A DNA stretch of 64,000 nt from Microbacterium sp. (lineage in GTDB: Bacteria; Actinomycetota; Actinomycetes; Actinomycetales; Microbacteriaceae), in contig NZ_JAPSHY010000010.1 of assembly GCF_031179285.1 (NCBI RefSeq), positions 62,001 to 126,000 on the forward strand, in the 5' to 3' direction. Shown piece by piece: positions 40,546 through 48,825 of this stretch. The notes below the pieces were generated by a model, which worked only from the letters and a program-made list of their open reading frames with translations, did no database searches and was not told where the DNA came from. Numbering within the stretch: the stretch's first letter is position 1; every line of letters begins with the position of its first letter. The translations under genes were made by a program, and so were the position numbers.

Positions 40546-42098
40546 CCGAACGAAAGACTTCCCGCATCCGCCGCGCCGTCGCGCTCATCGCCGGTCTCGC
40601 GGTCGTTTCCGTCGCGCTCTCCGGTTGCCTGTACGCCATGATCCCCGAGCAGGCGACACCACGGCCGTCCACGGTCAACGAGCCCGACATCGAGGGCGTC
40701 TCCGAAGACCTGCTGCCGTACTACGGCCAGACCCTGGAATGGACCGCGTGCGGCACCGGCTTCGACTGCACGGATGTCACTGCGCCGCTGGACTGGGAGA
40801 ACCCGGGCGATGCCGAGATCACGCTCTCGGTCGTCCGCCATCGCGCAGGCGGCACGCCGGTCGGATCGCTCCTGACGAACCCCGGCGGACCCGGATCGAG
40901 CGGGGTCGACCTGATCCAGGGCAGCCTCGAATATGCCGTGGGCACCGCGCTCATCGAGAACTACGACGTGATCGGCTTCGATCCGCGCGGCGTCGGCCGC
41001 TCCACGGCCGTCACCTGCTTCGACGATGCCGAGATGGACGAATACCTGTACGGCATCCCCGAGGCTCCGCGCGGCACCACCGAATGGGAGATCGAGCTCC
41101 TCGAGTCGCACAAGGCCTTCGCCGATGCCTGCGAGGCGAACAGCGGAGGGATCCTGCCGTACATCACGACCGTCAACGCCGCTCGCGATATGGATCTGAT
41201 CCGCGCGGTACTCGGAGACAAGCAGCTGAACTACCTCGGGTACTCCTACGGCACGTTCCTCGGGGCGACGTACGCGCAGCTGTACCCCCACAAGGCCGGA
41301 CGCCTCGTCCTCGATGGGGCGATTGATCCCTCCGTCCCCGGCTTCGAGGTGGGCGCCACTCAGGCCCTCGGCTTCGAGTCCGCCCTGCGGGCGTACATGA
41401 AAAACTGTCTGGACTCGGGTGAGTGCCCCTTCAACGGCTCGGTGGATGACGCGATGGCGGATCTCGGAGCCCTTCTGGAGAGTGCTGATCGCACCCCGCT
41501 GCAGGGCGGCGACGGGCGCATGATGGGTGCGGATTCGATGATGACAGCGATCATCGCGGCGCTCTACTCGCAGGACAGCTGGGGCGCCCTCACCCAGGCG
41601 CTGACAGAGGCGCTGCAGGGAGACCCGGCGACTGCCTTCGCCCTCGCCGACTTCTACAACCAGCGGGAGAACGGCACGTACCTCGACAACTCGACCGAAG
41701 CCTTCCGCGCGTACAACTGCATGGACTACCCGGTGGAGGACGACCCTGCCGCCGAGGAGTCGATGATGGCGGAGATCCGTGAGGGCGCACCGACGATCGC
41801 GCCGTACTGGGAGGGCCCGGACTCGTGCGAGGTGTGGCCATACCCCCCGACCGGCACACGCGGCGAGATCGTCGCGGCGGGCGCGGGCCCGATCGTCGTG
41901 GTCGGCACGACGAACGACCCGGCGACGCCCTATGAGTGGTCCGAGGCGCTCGCCGGCCAACTCGAGGAGGGCGTGCTGATCACGCGGGTCGGCGAGGGGC
42001 ACACCGGCTACAACAAGGGCAACATCTGCGTGGATGAGGCGGTCGAGGCGTACTTCCTCGAGGACGTCGTTCCCGAAGACGGTCTGCGCTGCGAGTAG
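40542..42098 (+). CDS. Secreted lipoprotein alpha/beta hydrolase, tripeptidyl aminopeptidase-like
   Basis: 518 residues with a lipoprotein signal ending in VALSGC (Cys29). The alpha/beta hydrolase core shows an oxyanion-type TNPGGPGSSGVD, VIGFDPRGVGRST and the nucleophile Ser235 in LGYSYGTFLGATYA. The C-terminal TAP-like part has VVGTTNDPATPYEWS and the likely catalytic His in VGEGHTGYNKGN. This pattern fits S33 peptidases such as SlpD/tripeptidyl aminopeptidase. It probably removes short peptides at the cell surface. Confidence 0.92.
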   Translation: MTERKTSRIRRAVALIAGLAVVSVALSGCLYAMIPEQATPRPSTVNEPDIEGVSEDLLPYYGQTLEWTACGTGFDCTDVTAPLDWENPGDAEITLSVVRHRAGGTPVGSLLTNPGGPGSSGVDLIQGSLEYAVGTALIENYDVIGFDPRGVGRSTAVTCFDDAEMDEYLYGIPEAPRGTTEWEIELLESHKAFADACEANSGGILPYITTVNAARDMDLIRAVLGDKQLNYLGYSYGTFLGATYAQLYPHKAGRLVLDGAIDPSVPGFEVGATQALGFESALRAYMKNCLDSGECPFNGSVDDAMADLGALLESADRTPLQGGDGRMMGADSMMTAIIAALYSQDSWGALTQALTEALQGDPATAFALADFYNQRENGTYLDNSTEAFRAYNCMDYPVEDDPAAEESMMAEIREGAPTIAPYWEGPDSCEVWPYPPTGTRGEIVAAGAGPIVVVGTTNDPATPYEWSEALAGQLEEGVLITRVGEGHTGYNKGNICVDEAVEAYFLEDVVPEDGLRCE

Positions 42099-42148
42099 TG
42101 GTCATCCGGGGCGCGCGCAGCCGGTTCGCGACTGGCGCTCCGACAGGG

Positions 42149-42154
42149 TAATAT
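42149..42154 (+). promoter_or_regulatory. -10 box for tRNA-Thr
   Basis: taatat is a five-of-six match to the consensus -10 and lies 28 bases before the tRNA. The start of transcription would be near 42161. No clear -35 box is seen at the expected spacing. Confidence 0.5.
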
Positions 42155-42182
42155 CGTTGATCGTGCCGCTCTCGCAGCGCAC

Positions 42183-42255
42183 GCCGCCCTAGCTCAGTCG
42201 GCAGAGCATTTCACTCGTAATGAAAAGGTCAAGGGTTCGATTCCCTTGGGCGGCT
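42183..42255 (+). tRNA. tRNA-Thr (anticodon CGT)
   Basis: The 73-base cloverleaf has acceptor arms GCCGCCC and GGGCGGC. The anticodon stem TTTCA/TGAAA encloses CTCGTAA, giving CGT. The T arm reads AAGGGTTCGATTCCCTT. It stands alone with its own terminator. Confidence 0.97.
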
Positions 42256-42259
42256 CCGA

Positions 42260-42292
42260 AGGCCCCGTGATGCGACGAACATCACGGGGCCT
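42260..42292 (+). terminator. Terminator after tRNA-Thr
   Basis: aggccccgtgatg at 42260-42272 pairs perfectly with catcacggggcct at 42280-42292 around a 7-base loop, four bases after the tRNA end. There is no long T tract, as is common in high-GC actinobacteria. Confidence 0.85.
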
Positions 42293-42321
42293 CATCCGTT
42301 GCCACCGCGTACGCTCGAAGC

Positions 42322-42903
42322 ATGAGCAGAGCACTTCTGATCGTCGACGTGCAGAACGATTTCACCGAGGGTGGTGCCCTCGCCGTCTCCGGTGGAGATG
42401 CCGTCGCGTCTGCGATCTCGGTGTTTCTGGCAGCACACGCCGACGACTACACGGTGATCGTCGCATCCCGTGACTGGCACGATGAGACCGGCGACAACGG
42501 CGGTCACTTCGCCGATACGCCGGATTTCGTCGATTCCTGGCCGGTGCACTGCGTCGCAGGCACAGACGGTGCGGAGTATGACCCGCTGCTGACGACCGAC
42601 CCCGTCACGCACCATGTACGCAAAGGACAGGGAAGGCCCGCGTACTCGATGTTCGAGGGAGTCTGCGACGACGGATCGACGGTGGCCGCGGTGCTGAGCG
42701 CCGCCGGCGTGGTGAGCGCCGACATCGTCGGCATCGCCACGGATCACTGCGTGCGGGCATCCGCACTTCACGCGATCGAGCACGGGGTGCACGTGCGCGT
42801 CGTCACCGACCTCGTCGCCGGCGTGGCCCCGGAATCGAGTGAGGCGGCGCTCGCCGAGCTCACCCATGCGGGTGCGGAACTGATCGAAAGCTCCGAGGCG
42901 TGA
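42322..42903 (+). CDS. pncA: Nicotinamidase / isochorismatase family
   Basis: 193 residues. It deaminates nicotinamide to nicotinate in NAD salvage. The catalytic triad is Asp9 (LLIVDVQNDF), Lys101 (VRKGQGRPAYSMF) and Cys143 (ATDHCVRASAL). The metal site is represented by SRDWHDETGDNGGHF. The length and motif order match PncA better than general isochorismatases. The stop overlaps the DUF1697 start (GTGA). Confidence 0.93.
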   Translation: MSRALLIVDVQNDFTEGGALAVSGGDAVASAISVFLAAHADDYTVIVASRDWHDETGDNGGHFADTPDFVDSWPVHCVAGTDGAEYDPLLTTDPVTHHVRKGQGRPAYSMFEGVCDDGSTVAAVLSAAGVVSADIVGIATDHCVRASALHAIEHGVHVRVVTDLVAGVAPESSEAALAELTHAGAELIESSEA

Positions 42904-43433
42904 GCCGGAGCGTCCTCCTGCTCAGAGCGGTCAACGTCAGCGGCAGGAATTCTGTGCCGATGGCCCGGTTGCGGGAGGCGCTGGCGTCCGCGGCCATCGT
43001 CGACGACGTGTCGACCTATATCGCCAGCGGCAACATCATCTGCGGGCATCCGGACGATCCGGCGGACGCGTGCGCTCGCGTGCGGGCGCTCATCGCCGAG
43101 GAGTTCGGCGTCGACACTCCGGTGATCCTGCGCACTCACGACGCCCTCGTCGCCTCGCTCGAGGCGCAGCCGTTCACCGGCCGGGTCGAGAAGCTGCTGC
43201 ACGCGATGTTCCTGCAGGCGTCACCCGCCCCGGGTGCGATCGATCTTCTCCGTGGGCGCCTGGTGCCGGGAGAGGACATCGCCCTGGTGGGGGATGACCT
43301 GTGGATCGATTACGCCGACGGGGGTGTGCACTCCACGAGGCTGACCAAGGCGGTCCTCGATCGCGCGCTGGGCGTGGCCGGCACCGCTCGCAACCTTCGG
43401 ACGACCCGCAGGCTCGCCGAGCTGACGGCCTAA
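42900..43433 (+). CDS. DUF1697 family protein
   Basis: 177 residues from a GTG overlapping pncA. The N-terminus LLLRAVNVSGRNSVPMARLREAL and VSTYIASGNIIC are the hallmark of DUF1697, a fold of unknown function common in soil bacteria. It would be co-expressed with pncA; no catalytic residues can be named. The 3' end overlaps the small converging gene by four bases. Confidence 0.9.
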   Translation: MSRSVLLLRAVNVSGRNSVPMARLREALASAAIVDDVSTYIASGNIICGHPDDPADACARVRALIAEEFGVDTPVILRTHDALVASLEAQPFTGRVEKLLHAMFLQASPAPGAIDLLRGRLVPGEDIALVGDDLWIDYADGGVHSTRLTKAVLDRALGVAGTARNLRTTRRLAELTA

Positions 43434-43645
43434 TCCTCGCGTTTCTCGCCCAGTTCCCGGCTGAGGGCGTGTGGCGGAGACTGCGTCCGATCCTGCAGGT
43501 CGACGCGATGCACGCCGCATCCGGCGCAGCGCACATAGACGAGGACACCCTCGGAGGTGGGATGCCTGGAGTCGGTGAGCCACGCGTGCTCGTGTCCGCG
43601 GAGGGGGGTCGGAACCGGTACCGGTCGCGTGTCGAGATCAGCCAT
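43430..43645 (-). CDS. Small hypothetical protein with CxxC
   Basis: 71 residues from the ATG at 43645 with a GGAG just upstream. It is polar and contains one CAGC pair (YVRCAGCGVHRVDLQ), perhaps half of a zinc ribbon. I do not recognise a family. It diverges from the CGNR gene, whose start lies 26 bases away, so the two promoters must overlap or one of them is leaderless. Confidence 0.65.
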   Translation of the reverse strand: MADLDTRPVPVPTPLRGHEHAWLTDSRHPTSEGVLVYVRCAGCGVHRVDLQDRTQSPPHALSRELGEKRED

Positions 43646-43670
43646 GACTCCAGCGTGATGTAATGGCCTT

Positions 43671-44192
43671 ATGCATCTCAACCCTTACGGCGAGTACGCG
43701 GTCCTGCTCGCGGCATCCCTCGCCGATGACTGGCCCGCCGACCGAGACGGGATCGAAGCGCGCACGAGGCGCTTCGGGATGACGATGGAGTTTCCGAACG
43801 AACCCGATGATCACTCCCTCACGCGTGTCGTGATCGATGAATGGCTGCGCGTCGTCGACGAACCGGTCGCCGAGCGCAGGGCGGCGCTGTTGAACGCCCA
43901 GATGGCGGCTGCCACCGCATACCCGCGGCTCACCGATCATGACGGCGAAGGCTGGCACCTGCACTATCGCGACGACGTGCAGAAGCTGCCGATCGTGCTG
44001 CGCGCCGTGATCTCGGTGGGGACTGCCCTGCACCTGTCGACGCGGGGGATGAGCAGGCTTGCTCGATGTGCGGCGGAGCCCTGCGGGAACGTGGTGGTGG
44101 ACGTGACGCGCAACGGTCGCCAGCGCTATTGCTCGGTGCGCTGTTCCAATCGAGCCGCCGTCCGGAGGCATCGTGCGAGGGGTGGAGCGTGA
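43671..44192 (+). CDS. CGNR zinc finger protein
   Basis: 173 residues. The N-terminal ABATE-like domain (YGEYAVLLAASLADDWP) and the C-terminal zinc finger RCAAEPCGNVVVDVTRNGRQ followed by YCSVRCSNRAAVRRHR, with four Cys and the CGN-R pattern, identify the family. These are presumed actinobacterial transcription regulators. Target genes are unknown. Confidence 0.9.
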   Translation: MHLNPYGEYAVLLAASLADDWPADRDGIEARTRRFGMTMEFPNEPDDHSLTRVVIDEWLRVVDEPVAERRAALLNAQMAAATAYPRLTDHDGEGWHLHYRDDVQKLPIVLRAVISVGTALHLSTRGMSRLARCAAEPCGNVVVDVTRNGRQRYCSVRCSNRAAVRRHRARGGA

Positions 44193-44217
44193 TCGCCCCG
44201 CCCCTCGCACGCTCGCT

Positions 44218-44766
44218 CTACGCGGTCTGCCCTTCGTGGCGTCCTTCGGCGACCTCCTCGATGACCTTCGCGTTGAAGGCCGGCAGGTCATCGGGTGTCC
44301 TGCTCGACACCAGCCCCTGATCGACGACGACCTCCTCGTCGACCCACGCTGCCCCCGCGTTGCGGAGGTCTGTCGCGAGACTCGGGTAGCTCGTGAGCGT
44401 ACGTCCCTCGACCACGCCGGCCTCGATGAGGATCCATGCACCGTGACAGATCACGCCGACGGGCTTGTGCTGCTCGAAGAACGAACGCGCGAACCGCACC
44501 GCATCCTCGTCCATCCGGAGATGATCGGCATTGACGACACCTCCCGGGAGGACGAGGGCGTCGAAGTCGTCGGCCGACGCTCCGGCCGCCGGAAGGTCCA
44601 CGGTCTGGACGTGACCGTTCTTGCCGGTCACCTCGTCCGCCGTCGGTGACACCATGGTCGCTGCCGCGCCGGCGCCGGTGAGAGCCTCCCACGGGCTCGT
44701 GAGCTCGCTGTCCTCGTAGCCATCGGTCGCAAGAAATGCCACACGCTTGTCTGTGAGCTTCGCCAT
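44218..44766 (-). CDS. DJ-1/PfpI family protein
   Basis: 182 residues with GAAAGGAAC upstream. The nucleophile elbow is VGVICHGAWILIEAG with Cys107, and an acidic residue is near VAFLATDGYEDSELTSPWEAL. This matches the PfpI/YhbO type (stress protein with protease, deglycase or chaperone claims). It starts a minus-strand group but is 125 bases from the next upstream gene. Confidence 0.92.
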   Translation of the reverse strand: MAKLTDKRVAFLATDGYEDSELTSPWEALTGAGAAATMVSPTADEVTGKNGHVQTVDLPAAGASADDFDALVLPGGVVNADHLRMDEDAVRFARSFFEQHKPVGVICHGAWILIEAGVVEGRTLTSYPSLATDLRNAGAAWVDEEVVVDQGLVSSRTPDDLPAFNAKVIEEVAEGRHEGQTA

Positions 44767-44891
44767 CGCCTGTTCCTTTCGTCGAGGTCAATCGGACGAC
44801 TCGATGCTCTCGCAGGCGCGGTCAGTCGGGACAGGGGGTGGTAGGACGGTGGATCGGATGATATTGCGGGCTCACCGAGTCCGCATGAGGG

Positions 44892-45428
44892 TCACAGCAT
44901 CGCTGCTCGTGTCGCGATTTCGGCGAGGATCCGATCCCGACGTCGACGGTCGTCCGCCGTGTAGAGCCGCGAGCGCAGCAGCTCCTTCTGTGAGCGGAAC
45001 GCCTCGTCGGCGACGGCATAGGCAGCGACGGGATCCACCGCGCACACCATGTCACCGCCGCCGTCCCATCCGGTTGTTCCCGGAAGCCCTGCGCGTATGG
45101 CCGCGGGAGGCCAGGTCACGTCCACCAGCAATGGGCCGGCCCAGGGCGTCTCGACGCTCAGGCACTCGTGAACCTCGAGGAGGTCGCCCGCCGCGTCGTG
45201 AAGGTCCGGCCAGACTCTCGGCGCCAGCGGGCCGGTCACCATGAGACGGTTGGCGGTCAGGCCGAGCGAGCGGATGCGGATGCGGGCAAGCGCGTGTTTT
45301 CCCGCACAGGTGCCGCTGCCGTCCCGCTCGACCGCTTCGGCGGTGGGCGGGCCTGGCCAGGAGTATGGGATGCTCTGCACGTCCCGCACGATCCCGATGA
45401 GCCCCGCGCGCAGGTCAGCGTCCGGCAT
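44892..45428 (-). CDS. Transglutaminase-like small protein
   Basis: 178 residues from the ATG at 45428, with GGAAGAG upstream. GSGTCAGKHALARIRIRSLG looks like the Cys helix of the papain/transglutaminase fold, and LLVDVTWPPA supplies a likely Asp. A histidine would be expected in LLEVHECLSVETP. It overlaps the membrane protein upstream by 14 bases. This resembles the arylesterase/transglutaminase-like proteins of unknown substrate. Confidence 0.7.
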   Translation of the reverse strand: MPDADLRAGLIGIVRDVQSIPYSWPGPPTAEAVERDGSGTCAGKHALARIRIRSLGLTANRLMVTGPLAPRVWPDLHDAAGDLLEVHECLSVETPWAGPLLVDVTWPPAAIRAGLPGTTGWDGGGDMVCAVDPVAAYAVADEAFRSQKELLRSRLYTADDRRRRDRILAEIATRAAML

Positions 45429-45912
45429 CCGAAGCTCTTCCCGGTGCGGATCCGGGTGCCGGGGACGCCGAGGGGGCATCCGAAGAATCACGTCGACGTC
45501 TCAGCTGTGCGGCGAGCAGCCACAGAAACAGGGCCCAGACGATCAGATAACACGCGAACACGACGCCGCCTGCCCCGCCGACGGCCATCCAGGCGAACCC
45601 GAGGGCGGCAACGGTCAGAAGGGAGCCCGCGATGACGATCACGATCATGCGCCACCGTCCGCTCCGGTGTTCGGACGACGGCAGCAGGGCGAGCAGGCAC
45701 ACGAGCAGGATCAGCACTCCCGCCGCTGCGTTCAGCCATTGAGCGATCGATACGTCCCCGCCGCCGAAGCGGGCAGCGTCGGCCTCCCTGATGGCGGGAC
45801 CGCCGAACACCCCGAGTTCCCCGATGATGGCGAGATGGACCTTCGAGGCGATGTAGGGCACGGACCACGCTGCCGCGAGGAGGGCGGTGAGTCGAAGACG
45901 CGCGCTGCTCAC
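45415..45912 (-). CDS. Hypothetical four-helix membrane protein
   Basis: 165 residues. Hydrophobic segments lie near residues 7-25, 60-80, 90-112 and 116-138, with a Ser/Ala/Pro-rich cytoplasmic tail. I do not recognise the family. It overlaps the transglutaminase-like gene downstream, so the two are probably made together. Confidence 0.75.
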   Translation of the reverse strand: MSSARLRLTALLAAAWSVPYIASKVHLAIIGELGVFGGPAIREADAARFGGGDVSIAQWLNAAAGVLILLVCLLALLPSSEHRSGRWRMIVIVIAGSLLTVAALGFAWMAVGGAGGVVFACYLIVWALFLWLLAAQLRRRRDSSDAPSASPAPGSAPGRASDAGR

Positions 45913-46006
45913 GGTTCACGCACCGTGGCTGCGGTCTCTCGCAGCAAGCCGCGGCGGCCAAAGCCGCTTTTACCGCCATGTCCTGTGCCGACTGGTCGCA
46001 CCCCGA

Positions 46007-46366
46007 TCACACCAGGAAGCAGAAGACGCCGGTGGCGGTGCAGATCACGAGCATGCCCAGGGCGTTCAAATACAGGTTGCGTCCGAAATCCCGATGAGCG
46101 ACGTGCATCGAGATGGCGACGAGGAAGTAGGCGATCAGCGCGGCACAGGTGAGCGCGCCCAGGTACGGGATCCAGATGCCAGCGATCAACCCGGTTGCGG
46201 CCGCGAACTTGACCGGCGGCATCATCCACCAGAAGCGCCGCGGCCATTTGACCCCTTCGAAGCAGGCGGCGATGAACTTCGCGGGCTTGATGCACATCAG
46301 CCCGTCGACGATCTGGATGAACGCCAGCACCACCACCGGCCAGACAGGATCAGGCAGGGAGCTCAT
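46007..46366 (-). CDS. DoxX-like membrane protein
   Basis: 119 residues from the ATG at 46366 with AAAGG upstream. Four hydrophobic segments, and the stretches FIQIVDGLMCIKPAKF and WMMPPVKFAAATGLIAGIW, fit the DoxX-like/DUF4395 type. Role unknown; related proteins are linked to quinone or oxidative stress functions. An ATACC-N4-GGTAT palindrome lies 40-55 bases before the start, matching sites at the TetR gene upstream. Confidence 0.8.
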   Translation of the reverse strand: MSSLPDPVWPVVVLAFIQIVDGLMCIKPAKFIAACFEGVKWPRRFWWMMPPVKFAAATGLIAGIWIPYLGALTCAALIAYFLVAISMHVAHRDFGRNLYLNALGMLVICTATGVFCFLV

Positions 46367-46405
46367 CGTCAGGCCTTTCTCGAATCTCGGATGACAACAC
46401 CGTAC

Positions 46406-46421
46406 CATACCGCAGGGTATG
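46406..46421. promoter_or_regulatory. TetR-type operator at DoxX-like gene
   Basis: cataccgcagggtatg is a perfect 6-4-6 palindrome. The same half-sites appear at 47050 and 47138 on either side of the tetR-hydrolase gap. Its place about 40 bases before the start codon suits a repressor site. Confidence 0.75.
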
Positions 46422-46480
46422 TTCTTCGCGTGGAGAATGTCGACGTGTGACCGGCGGACTGTCGCCGGCGGGGTCGCTCC

Positions 46481-47041
46481 CTATGGTTGCGACGGCACCA
46501 GCGGCAGAAGCATCTCGAACAGCGTGGTGAGTTCATCGGCGCTGACCGGCGGTGTGACCGTGGAGGCGCCGACGGCGAGGAGGTAGGGGAGAAGGGCCGC
46601 ACGGCGCGCTTCCGCATCGGTCGAGACATGCGGGCGCCACACGCGCTGCAGCGCGCCGATCCGCGCCGCGTCGATCCTCGCCTGGGCGGCGCGTGCGTCG
46701 GCGTCCGAGTTCGCCCACGCGCGGACGGCGACATCGAGCTTCGGCCGGTAGAGACCGCTGTCCCGCGACCCGACGAGTTCCGTCAGTCGCTCGAGGATCA
46801 CTCGGGCATCGTCCTCGCGCTCAGCCTCGGCGATCGCCTCGCTCAGTGCGGCGGTCGAGATCTGCTCGACGTGCGCCAGGAGCGCACGCTTGTATCCCCC
46901 GGCGCCGTCGAAGTGGTGATGGAACGAGCCCTTGGACAGACCCAGCCGGGCCGCAATGCGGTCGATGCGGATGCCGACGGCGCCTTCTTCGGCGAGTACG
47001 AGCACGCCCTCATTCAGCCAACGGTCACGTGCTTCGCCCAT
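46481..47041 (-). CDS. TetR family transcriptional regulator
   Basis: 186 residues from the ATG at 47041; the frame continues upstream but the HTH begins only after this Met. The N-terminal helix-turn-helix is VGIRIDRIAARLGLSKGSFHHHFDG. The C-terminal ligand domain is unassigned. An operator-like palindrome (47050-47065) lies only nine bases before the start and similar sites stand at the divergent hydrolase and the DoxX-like gene. It is a likely autoregulated local repressor. Confidence 0.92.
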   Translation of the reverse strand: MGEARDRWLNEGVLVLAEEGAVGIRIDRIAARLGLSKGSFHHHFDGAGGYKRALLAHVEQISTAALSEAIAEAEREDDARVILERLTELVGSRDSGLYRPKLDVAVRAWANSDADARAAQARIDAARIGALQRVWRPHVSTDAEARRAALLPYLLAVGASTVTPPVSADELTTLFEMLLPLVPSQP

Positions 47042-47049
47042 GGGGTGAC

Positions 47050-47065
47050 CATACCATCGGGTACG
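47050..47065. promoter_or_regulatory. TetR-type operator at tetR
   Basis: cataccatcgggtacg has half-sites CATACC and GGTACG with a 4-base centre, a one-base departure from the perfect palindrome at 46406. It sits directly before the tetR start. A direct repeat tgtacggccacgc (47075 and 47089) follows. Confidence 0.7.
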
Positions 47066-47137
47066 CTCCACGCCTGTACGGCCACGCATGTACGGCCACG
47101 CCTCTAAGGCCATGGCCCTTCACGCGCCATACCGTGC

Positions 47138-47153
47138 CATACTGTATGGTATG
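47138..47153. promoter_or_regulatory. TetR-type operator overlapping hydrolase start
   Basis: catactgtatggtatg has half-sites CATACT and GGTATG around a 4-base centre and includes the ATG at 47151. A further CATACC half-site lies at 47128. Binding here would block initiation of the hydrolase gene. Confidence 0.7.
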
Positions 47154-48095
47154 GACTCGTTCGACGGCGACCAGAACCGACCCCCGCCACCACGGGAAGA
47201 GCACGTGCGTTTCGCCGCTGGTTCGGGTGCGTGCGCCGGTACGCTCACTGTGCCCGCAGAGGCGCAGTCGGCGCCTGCGGTGGTGTTGTGCGCGGGCTTC
47301 TCCGGCACTCAGGACACGCCTGCGGTCCGGGCGGCTGCCGCCTCGTTCGCCCAGGCCGGGTACGCTGCGCTGACCTTCGACTACCGCGGATTCGGTGTGA
47401 GCGAGGGGCAACCCCGTCAGCTCATCGACCTGGGCGCGCAGCGCGCCGACATCCGGGGCGCATTCGAGTTCCTCCAGGCGGACGACAGGATCGACCGCGA
47501 CCGGATCGCGCTGTGGGGAACGTCGTTGGGAGGAGGGCACGTCGTCGTGGTCGCCGCTGACCTTCCGGACGTCGCCGCTGTCGTGGCGCAGGTGCCGTTC
47601 AACGGCTTTCCTCGCCGGGTAGAGGGGCGCAGCGGGCGCGACACCGCGCGACTGCTGTGGGCGATGCTCGTCGATCGAGCCCGAGGTGTGCTGAGGATGT
47701 CGCCGAAGTACATTCCCGCCGTCGGTCCGAGCGGGTCGCTCGCGGTGATGGCGTCGGCGGATGCCGCACGCACCATCGAGACCCTCGAGAGTGAGACCTG
47801 GCGGAACCAGGTGGCGCCCCGGGTGTTGTTCGACATGATGGCGTACCACCCGGATCGAGCCGCCGCTCGGCTGACGGCGCCGTTGCTGACCTGCCTGGCC
47901 ACCCGCGACCGGGAGAGTCCGGAAGTCTCAGCCCGGCGCATCGCCGAGGCGGCATCCGATGCCACGCTGCTGACCTATCCGATCAGTCACTTCGAGATCT
48001 ACCGCCCCGATGTTCGCTGGCGTGTTCTCGCCGACCAGATCGCGTTCCTGAACGACAGGCTCCGAGACGGGGGACAAGCCTCATCCACGTCGTGA
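47151..48095 (+). CDS. Alpha/beta hydrolase
   Basis: 314 residues from the ATG at 47151; an in-frame ATG 63 bases upstream is possible but crosses the operators. VVLCAGFSGTQDTPAVRAAA holds an oxyanion-type region, TFDYRGFGVSEGQPRQLIDLG the strand-turn, and LWGTSLGGGHVVVVA the nucleophile serine. The His is expected in YPISHFEIY. It resembles DUF1100/YcjY-like hydrolases. The substrate is unknown and may be the effector class sensed by the adjacent TetR regulator. Confidence 0.88.
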   Translation: MDSFDGDQNRPPPPREEHVRFAAGSGACAGTLTVPAEAQSAPAVVLCAGFSGTQDTPAVRAAAASFAQAGYAALTFDYRGFGVSEGQPRQLIDLGAQRADIRGAFEFLQADDRIDRDRIALWGTSLGGGHVVVVAADLPDVAAVVAQVPFNGFPRRVEGRSGRDTARLLWAMLVDRARGVLRMSPKYIPAVGPSGSLAVMASADAARTIETLESETWRNQVAPRVLFDMMAYHPDRAAARLTAPLLTCLATRDRESPEVSARRIAEAASDATLLTYPISHFEIYRPDVRWRVLADQIAFLNDRLRDGGQASSTS

Positions 48096-48824
48096 CGAGG
48101 CACGGAACAGGGCGACGGCTCTGGTGCCGACCCGGAACGACGCGATGCGGGGATGGGCTTCGTCCACGAGAACTCTGCGGCCGCGGGTCGCGATCACGAT
48201 CACGGCGTCGTCGTCCAGGACCGACGAGACGGAACACAGCATGCCGGCCAGCCCGGCGTCGGCGTCGGTGCCGCTCCACGCCGTCTGTTCACCGTACGGA
48301 ACGTCGGTGATCACCACGTCAGGCCTCCGGCCATCGAGCGCCCTGCGCAGCCGTTCCGGGTCGAAGACATCGGCATGAGCGACCGCCCGAGGCAGAGGAC
48401 CGCCCAGCGCCGCCAGGCGATCGCCGAGACGCAGCGCGGACTCGGCGGCGCGTGCATACGAGGGTTTCCCGAACCGAGCCGCCCGTTCCTGAAGCTGTGC
48501 GGACCTGGCCGACAAGCCACCCGGGCCGAGAAGATCCAGGTTCTGTCTGGCCAGTTCCAGTGCCGCGTCGTCCAGGTCTGTGCCCATCACCCCGGTCATC
48601 CCGTCTCGGTGCAGGAGCGCGAGAACAGTCAGCAGGTACGCACTGCCACAGCACGGATCCCACACGAGCGCCGGCACGCCGCTCGCCCGCGATGCCATGG
48701 CCCGCTGGAACATCTCGCTGGCCAGGCGCACGGGAAACGCGGGAAAGCCTGGTGCCGAGAACAGCACGCCGCCGGCCGACAGGTCCTCATGATTCTCGCG
48801 GGTGACCGCGAAGCGGTAGGCCAC
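48081..48824 (-). CDS. rRNA methyltransferase, AviRa-like
   Basis: 247 residues. The SAM-binding motif is WDPCCGSAYLLTVLALL (DPCCGSAYL 56-64) and the catalytic-type motif is VVITDVPYGEQT (DVPYG 174-178). FPVRLASEMFQRAM and FGKPSYARAAESALRL also recall AviRa, the avilamycin-resistance enzyme of Streptomyces that methylates G2535 of 23S rRNA. I know that protein from memory, not from a search. It starts two bases before the upstream SpoU gene ends, so they are coupled. The end overlaps the hydrolase gene by 15 bases. Confidence 0.8.
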   Translation of the reverse strand: MAYRFAVTRENHEDLSAGGVLFSAPGFPAFPVRLASEMFQRAMASRASGVPALVWDPCCGSAYLLTVLALLHRDGMTGVMGTDLDDAALELARQNLDLLGPGGLSARSAQLQERAARFGKPSYARAAESALRLGDRLAALGGPLPRAVAHADVFDPERLRRALDGRRPDVVITDVPYGEQTAWSGTDADAGLAGMLCSVSSVLDDDAVIVIATRGRRVLVDEAHPRIASFRVGTRAVALFRASSRRG

Positions 48825-48825
48825 G

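Noticed and set aside
45954..45972. Hairpin gcggc-caaa-gccgc followed by tttta on the + strand
   Set aside because: It looks like a terminator, but no + strand gene ends there; both neighbours are on the minus strand. Kept out as a chance structure.
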